DNA of 64,000 nt from Sandaracinaceae bacterium (GTDB taxonomy: Bacteria > Myxococcota_A > Polyangia > Polyangiales > Sandaracinaceae). A model generated the notes under the pieces. That model did no database searches. It saw only the letters and a list, made by a program, of their open reading frames with translations, and had not been told where the DNA came from. Positions 60,458-64,000 of the stretch are shown here, piece after piece. The stretch is taken from the NCBI GenBank assembly GCA_020633195.1, contig JACKEC010000017.1, positions 1 to 64,000 on the forward strand, given 5' to 3'. A program made the position numbers and the translations under genes. Position 1 is the stretch's first letter. Every line of letters starts with the position of its first letter.

Positions 60458-61160
60458 CGCCGAGCGCGCGCAGCTCGGCCTCGACGGCCGCCGCCCAGCC
60501 CCGGTTCGCGGCGGGGCTCGCGGGGCTCGGGTGCAGGATCCGGCCGACGCGCGCGCCCTCGCCGAGCACGGCGCGCGCGCGGTCCTCGGCGAACTTCCCG
60601 ACCCCCACCACGAGCTCGGGCTTCAGCGCGGCGATGGAGCTCGAGAGCGCCTCGTCGCAGGCCTCGAAGAGCGCCTCGCGCTCGGGCTTGGGGAGCTTCT
60701 CGGGGATCCGGTTGCGCCCGGACTCCTCCATGAAGACGAGCGGGCAGTAGTTGATCGCGAAGAACCGCGCGAAGAACGCGTCGGCCGTGCCGAACCGGTC
60801 CTTCGCCCAGCCCCACAGCCGGGTCCCGCTGACCTCCGAGCGCGGCGACTCGAGCCCGACGATCGGGCGCTTCGGGTGCTCGCGCGGAGGCTTCTTCACC
60901 TTCAGCCCGTCGATGCCCATCCACTCGCGGACGAACGTCGGGTCGCCGAACGGCACGCCGGTCTGCGCCATGCCGAAGGGCCCGGGGTTCATCCCGATCA
61001 GCACCACCTCGCGGGTCCCCGCGCCGTAGCGCTCGAGGAACGCTTCGTGGGGAGCCCGCGCGTAGGCCAGCGGGTTGTAGACGAAGGCGGTCGGCGGCTC
61101 GAAGGTCAGCGCGTCCACGCGCCGGCTGAGCCGCCGGTCGATCGCGACCAGCTCGTTCAA
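60444..61160 (-). CDS. SMUG1-like uracil-DNA glycosylase
   Basis: The 238-residue protein matches the SMUG1 family of uracil-DNA glycosylases, which remove uracil and oxidised pyrimidines from DNA. The signature catalytic loop is nearly the same as in animal SMUG1 ('GMNPGPFGMAQTGVPFG'), and 'EHPKRPIVGLE', 'SEVSGTRLWGWA', 'NYCPLVFM' and 'ILHPSPASPAANRGW' follow in the expected order. The start is TTG, 10 nt after the glycosyltransferase stop on the same strand, which suggests co-transcription. Confidence 0.92.
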   Translation of the reverse strand: MNELVAIDRRLSRRVDALTFEPPTAFVYNPLAYARAPHEAFLERYGAGTREVVLIGMNPGPFGMAQTGVPFGDPTFVREWMGIDGLKVKKPPREHPKRPIVGLESPRSEVSGTRLWGWAKDRFGTADAFFARFFAINYCPLVFMEESGRNRIPEKLPKPEREALFEACDEALSSSIAALKPELVVGVGKFAEDRARAVLGEGARVGRILHPSPASPAANRGWAAAVEAELRALGVKLP

Positions 61161-61170
61161 GGCGCCTCGC

Positions 61171-62613
61171 TCAGCGCGCCTGGTAGAGGCTGAGCCCGCC
61201 GACGTAGAGGAAGCCGACCATGAAGAACAGCAGGAACGGGATGCTCATCCACGCGCCGATGGCGACGGCGAGGACGATGGTCCCGATGAAGTAGATGCCG
61301 AACGCGAACTCGAGGATCGCGAAGAGGTTCTTGCCGGCCTTGTACTTCTTCTTCGACCAGCTCTGCTCGTTGCGCACGACGCCGTGCTTGGGCGTCCGCA
61401 CGAACTCGCTCTCCGAGCCGAAGATGCCCTCGGCGACCGCGCGAGCGTTGTTGAGCGAGAGCCCGATCCCGAGCGCCATCATCATGGGGAGCCGGCGAAT
61501 GGCCTCGAACATGTTGCTGTACAGCGCGCGGTGCGTGGTCAGGTAGAAGAGCACGATCGAGCCGCTGGTCGCCGCGAAGAGCGGGACGTCGAGCAGGAGC
61601 AGCTCGGGCGAGGACATCGACTCGCGGAGCAGCATGTTCGGCAGCTGCAGGAGCGCGAGGACGATGAGGAACACGTACGCGAAGTTGTTCGTGAGGTGGA
61701 AGATCGCCTCGAGCTTCACGTGCCACGGGATCTTGGCGCGCATCACGATCGGCAGGAGCTTCTTCGCGGTCTGCGCCGACCCCTTGGCCCAGCGGAACTG
61801 CTGGGTCTTGAAGCTGTTCATCTCGCAGGGGATCTCGGCGGGCGCGAGCGCGTCCGGCACGTACACGAAGCGCCAGCCCTTGAGCTGCGCGCGGAAGCTG
61901 AGGTCCATGTCCTCGGTGAGCGTGTCGTGCTGCCAGCCGCCGGCGTCGACGATGGTCGCCTTGCGCCACATGCCCGCGGTGCCGTTGAAGTTGAAGAAGC
62001 GGCCCGAGCGGTTGCGCGCGATGTGCTCGATCACGAAGTGGCCGTCGAGCATCATCGACTGCACGCGGGTGAGCATCGAGTAGTCGCGGTTGAGGTGACC
62101 CCAGCGCGCCTGGACCATGCCGACCTTGGGGTCGGTGAAGTGGTGGATCAGGTCGGTGACGATCGAGGGCGTCGGCACGAAGTCCGCGTCGAACACCAGG
62201 ACGTACTCGCCCTTGGAGTGGTGCAGCCCGGCCTCGAGCGCGCCGGCCTTGTAGCCGGTGCGGTCGGTGCGGTGCACGTAGACCGCGTCGTAGCCGCGCT
62301 CGACGAGCTCCTCGACCTTGGCCTTGGCGATGCCGACCGTCTCGTCGGTCGAGTCGTCGAGGACCTGGATCTCCAGCTTGTCCTTCGGGTAGTCGAGGCT
62401 CGTCATGCTCTCGATCAGCCGGTCGGCGACGTAGAGCTCGTTGAACATCGGCAGCTGGATCGTGACCCTCGGGAGGGTCTCGAACTTCCGCATCGGCTTG
62501 GGGGCCCGCTTGCGGTGCTTCCAGTACAGGTAGACCAGCTGACCCCGGTGGAACCCGTAGACCGCGAGGATCGACAGGGTGGCCATGTAGATACCGATGA
62601 CGAGTGCTTCCAT
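61171..62613 (-). CDS. Membrane-bound family 2 glycosyltransferase
   Basis: The 480-residue protein has an N-terminal membrane segment (about 3-25) and a GT2 catalytic domain. The domain has 'VLDDSTD', the metal-binding 'VFDADFVP', the acceptor motif 'TLTEDMDLSFRA' and the processive-type 'QFRWAKG' (QxxRW). Four or more membrane segments follow. This is the cellulose-synthase/ceramide-glucosyltransferase-like architecture, so it transfers sugars to a lipid or polymer across the inner membrane. The product is unknown and no other polysaccharide gene is in the window. The AT-rich region 62620-62680 upstream probably contains its promoter. Confidence 0.9.
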   Translation of the reverse strand: MEALVIGIYMATLSILAVYGFHRGQLVYLYWKHRKRAPKPMRKFETLPRVTIQLPMFNELYVADRLIESMTSLDYPKDKLEIQVLDDSTDETVGIAKAKVEELVERGYDAVYVHRTDRTGYKAGALEAGLHHSKGEYVLVFDADFVPTPSIVTDLIHHFTDPKVGMVQARWGHLNRDYSMLTRVQSMMLDGHFVIEHIARNRSGRFFNFNGTAGMWRKATIVDAGGWQHDTLTEDMDLSFRAQLKGWRFVYVPDALAPAEIPCEMNSFKTQQFRWAKGSAQTAKKLLPIVMRAKIPWHVKLEAIFHLTNNFAYVFLIVLALLQLPNMLLRESMSSPELLLLDVPLFAATSGSIVLFYLTTHRALYSNMFEAIRRLPMMMALGIGLSLNNARAVAEGIFGSESEFVRTPKHGVVRNEQSWSKKKYKAGKNLFAILEFAFGIYFIGTIVLAVAIGAWMSIPFLLFFMVGFLYVGGLSLYQAR

Positions 62614-62677
62614 CGCGCCTCAGTGATACGCGACGGAATGTCATCGAAATGTAATCCTTCGTAATTTACCGTCTTTT

Positions 62678-62694
62678 GGGGGTTTCAGGCCCCC
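62678..62694 (-). terminator. GC hairpin after the CPBP-type gene
   Basis: GGGGG (62678-62682) and CCCCC (62690-62694) enclose a 7-nt loop, flanked by a GTC/GAC pair and AAAA (minus-strand reading). It starts 6 nt after the stop at 62701 and is a moderate terminator candidate that lies upstream of the glycosyltransferase gene. Confidence 0.45.
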
Positions 62695-62700
62695 GACGGC

Positions 62701-64000
62701 TCACAGATCCGGCCACCACGTGGTCGGCAGCCCCCGGGTCTGCAGCAGGGCGGCGATGTCCATGCTGATGGCGACCGAGACGTGGATGAGGAAGCCGCTC
62801 CAGATCGAGCGGGTCCGGAGCGCCAGGGTCCCGAGGACGACGCCGGCGATGATCGCGGCGAGGGTCTCGAGGACCGGCTTGCCGAAGTGGATCATGCAGT
62901 AGGGGACGACCATCGCGTAGATGGCGTGGCTGCCCATCCCGCGCTTGCCCGCCTTGAGCCAGAACCCCCGGAAGAAGAACTCGAGCGAGAAGAACTGCGC
63001 CGCGTAGAGCGCCTCCCAGGCCCAGAAGTCGTACCAGGAGCGCGAGGCCTCCGAGTAGAACGGGTAATAGGTCTGGAACGACTCCTCGAAGGACACCGTG
63101 TAGACGAGCGCGGCCACGATCCCGAAGAAGAGGACGTAGATCCAGACGTGCTCGGTGAACCCGCGGGTCTCGAGCCCGTGGTCGCGGATCGGCTGGCGGA
63201 GGATGAGCTTGATGACGAGCGCGGGGAGCAGGAAGAAGCCGAGCACCCGCCAGCCCGACCACCACACGAACTCGATCAGGCGGCGAAACGGCGACTCGCG
63301 GACGACGGCGAAGAAGGTCTCGGGCTCCCCGATGCGGCCGATCGGGTCGAAGTGGTCGACGACCTGGCGCAGCGCGGGGGCGTGCCCGTAGTACTCCATC
63401 AGCGCCAGGAACACGGCGCCGGTGCAGAACACGGTGAGGGGGCCCCACGCGTAGCCCTTGCCACCGCGGGCCTCCCGCTCGCGCGCGGCCTCCGCGTCGA
63501 GCTCCATCCAGGTGTCGTAGAAGAAGGCCTTGGGGTTGAGGAGGCCGAGCTTCTTCCAGAACGGCCCGTGCACCTCGAGCGCGAACACCGGCTCGGTCGG
63601 CGCGGCGCGGTCGAGGCCGTCGATCATGAACGCGATCCCGGAGAAGCCGCACGACACGGCCACGAGCGGGCCGAACGGGTAGGCGGCGACGAGCTCGCGG
63701 AAGTCCGCGCGGAGCAGGAACGCCGGGTAGAGGAGCCCGACCGCGCCCAAGAGGATCAGCGCCGTCCCGAGCGGGAACGTCCAGGGCGCGGGCTTGCACG
63801 GGAGCCGCTGCGCGCGAGCCTCGCGATCGCGGTAGAAGCGGCCGCCCACGACGAGCAGGGTGCCGACGAGCCCGGTGACGGCGCCGTAGCCGCCGATCTG
63901 GGAGCCGCGCTCGAAGCTGACGACGGCGAGGCCGATCGCGAAGACGAGCCAGCCGACCCGGGAGACGGTGTCGCCGACCGTGTCGGTCTTCGGAGGCGCT
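62701..64000 (-). CDS. CPBP-type intramembrane protease-like protein (N-terminus outside window)
   Basis: The frame is open to the right edge. Translation beyond the GTG at 63849 continues with plausible membrane sequence ('VGWLVFAIGLAVVSF', 'GYGAVTGLVGTLLVVGG'), so the true start lies outside the window. At least seven hydrophobic segments are visible. The C-terminal part matches the CPBP (Rce1/CAAX-like) core: 'SLEFFFRGFW' for the ExxxR site, 'MIHFGKPVLE' and 'LIHVSVAISM' for the two His motifs. The usual paired Glu is reduced to one. Members cleave prenylated proteins, bacteriocins or unknown peptides in the membrane. Confidence 0.82.
   Translation of the reverse strand, partial: APPKTDTVGDTVSRVGWLVFAIGLAVVSFERGSQIGGYGAVTGLVGTLLVVGGRFYRDREARAQRLPCKPAPWTFPLGTALILLGAVGLLYPAFLLRADFRELVAAYPFGPLVAVSCGFSGIAFMIDGLDRAAPTEPVFALEVHGPFWKKLGLLNPKAFFYDTWMELDAEAAREREARGGKGYAWGPLTVFCTGAVFLALMEYYGHAPALRQVVDHFDPIGRIGEPETFFAVVRESPFRRLIEFVWWSGWRVLGFFLLPALVIKLILRQPIRDHGLETRGFTEHVWIYVLFFGIVAALVYTVSFEESFQTYYPFYSEASRSWYDFWAWEALYAAQFFSLEFFFRGFWLKAGKRGMGSHAIYAMVVPYCMIHFGKPVLETLAAIIAGVVLGTLALRTRSIWSGFLIHVSVAISMDIAALLQTRGLPTTWWPDL

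Overview
This window is very GC-rich, gene-dense DNA that most resembles a myxobacterium of the Polyangiales/Sandaracinaceae type. That is an inference from several traits: Ser/Thr kinases (one fused to a receiver domain), an FHA-sigma54 activator, many Cys-rich lipoproteins with 'CxxDxDCxxGxxC' repeats, two MYXO-CTERM-like tails, frequent GTG/TTG starts, and 1-4 nt gene overlaps. I see no rRNA or tRNA gene, CRISPR array, phage or intact insertion sequence. About 58 protein genes fill the window and no gap without a gene reaches 300 bases.

Layout. 1-9.1 kb: a TPR membrane protein, a tail-anchored Ser/Thr kinase, rpe, an FHA-sigma54 regulator, an L,D-transpeptidase and a membrane-anchored unknown. 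9.1-15.6 kb: an EP-repeat protein, dapF, a Nudix protein, serA, a QueA-like protein, an SDR and an XRE-cupin regulator. 15.6-23.3 kb: two related large lipoproteins around a PDZ-hydrolase, a 2-hydroxyacid dehydrogenase, a PH-like membrane protein and a large helical unknown. 23.3-27.3 kb: cysDN (sulfate activation) and ruvAB. 27.3-30.5 kb: Cys-rich lipoproteins and a TetR regulator. 30.5-35.2 kb: a leftward run with a c-heme/copper-monooxygenase-like lipoprotein, an alphaKG-HExxH-type protein, an SDR, a small protein and an ABC1/AarF kinase. 35.4-39.2 kb: two divergent Rieske-fusion enzymes (Rieske-GltS and Rieske-ThDP). 39.5-42.3 kb: a DUF3634-like protein and a multiheme c-type protein. 42.4-45.7 kb: a degenerate metzincin, a repeat-rich Cys lipoprotein and an intact metzincin. 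45.7-47.8 kb: an Hpt-REC protein divergent from a kinase-REC protein. 47.8-54.0 kb: ruvC, a YebC-family gene, amidase, purT, ppk2 and a kynureninase-like gene. 54.1-64 kb: Cys-rich and vWA lipoproteins, two hotdog thioesterases, a beta-lactamase-fold hydrolase, a SMUG1-like glycosylase, a GT2 glycosyltransferase and a CPBP-type membrane protein that runs off the right edge.

Three things cut across the genes. First, many genes have a TANNNT-like hexamer ending only 6-8 nt before the start codon, which suggests widespread leaderless transcription. Second, the gaps after serA and after the Rieske-ThDP gene hold the same kind of element: CCCGTG tandem repeats facing CACGGG repeats, a nearly identical 46-nt module, and hairpins abutting the stop codons of both flanking convergent genes. 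Third, the redox genes between 30.5 and 42.3 kb combine unusual domains (c-heme plus copper site, alphaKG-HExxH, two Rieske fusions, multiheme). They are the best candidates in the window for undescribed biochemistry.
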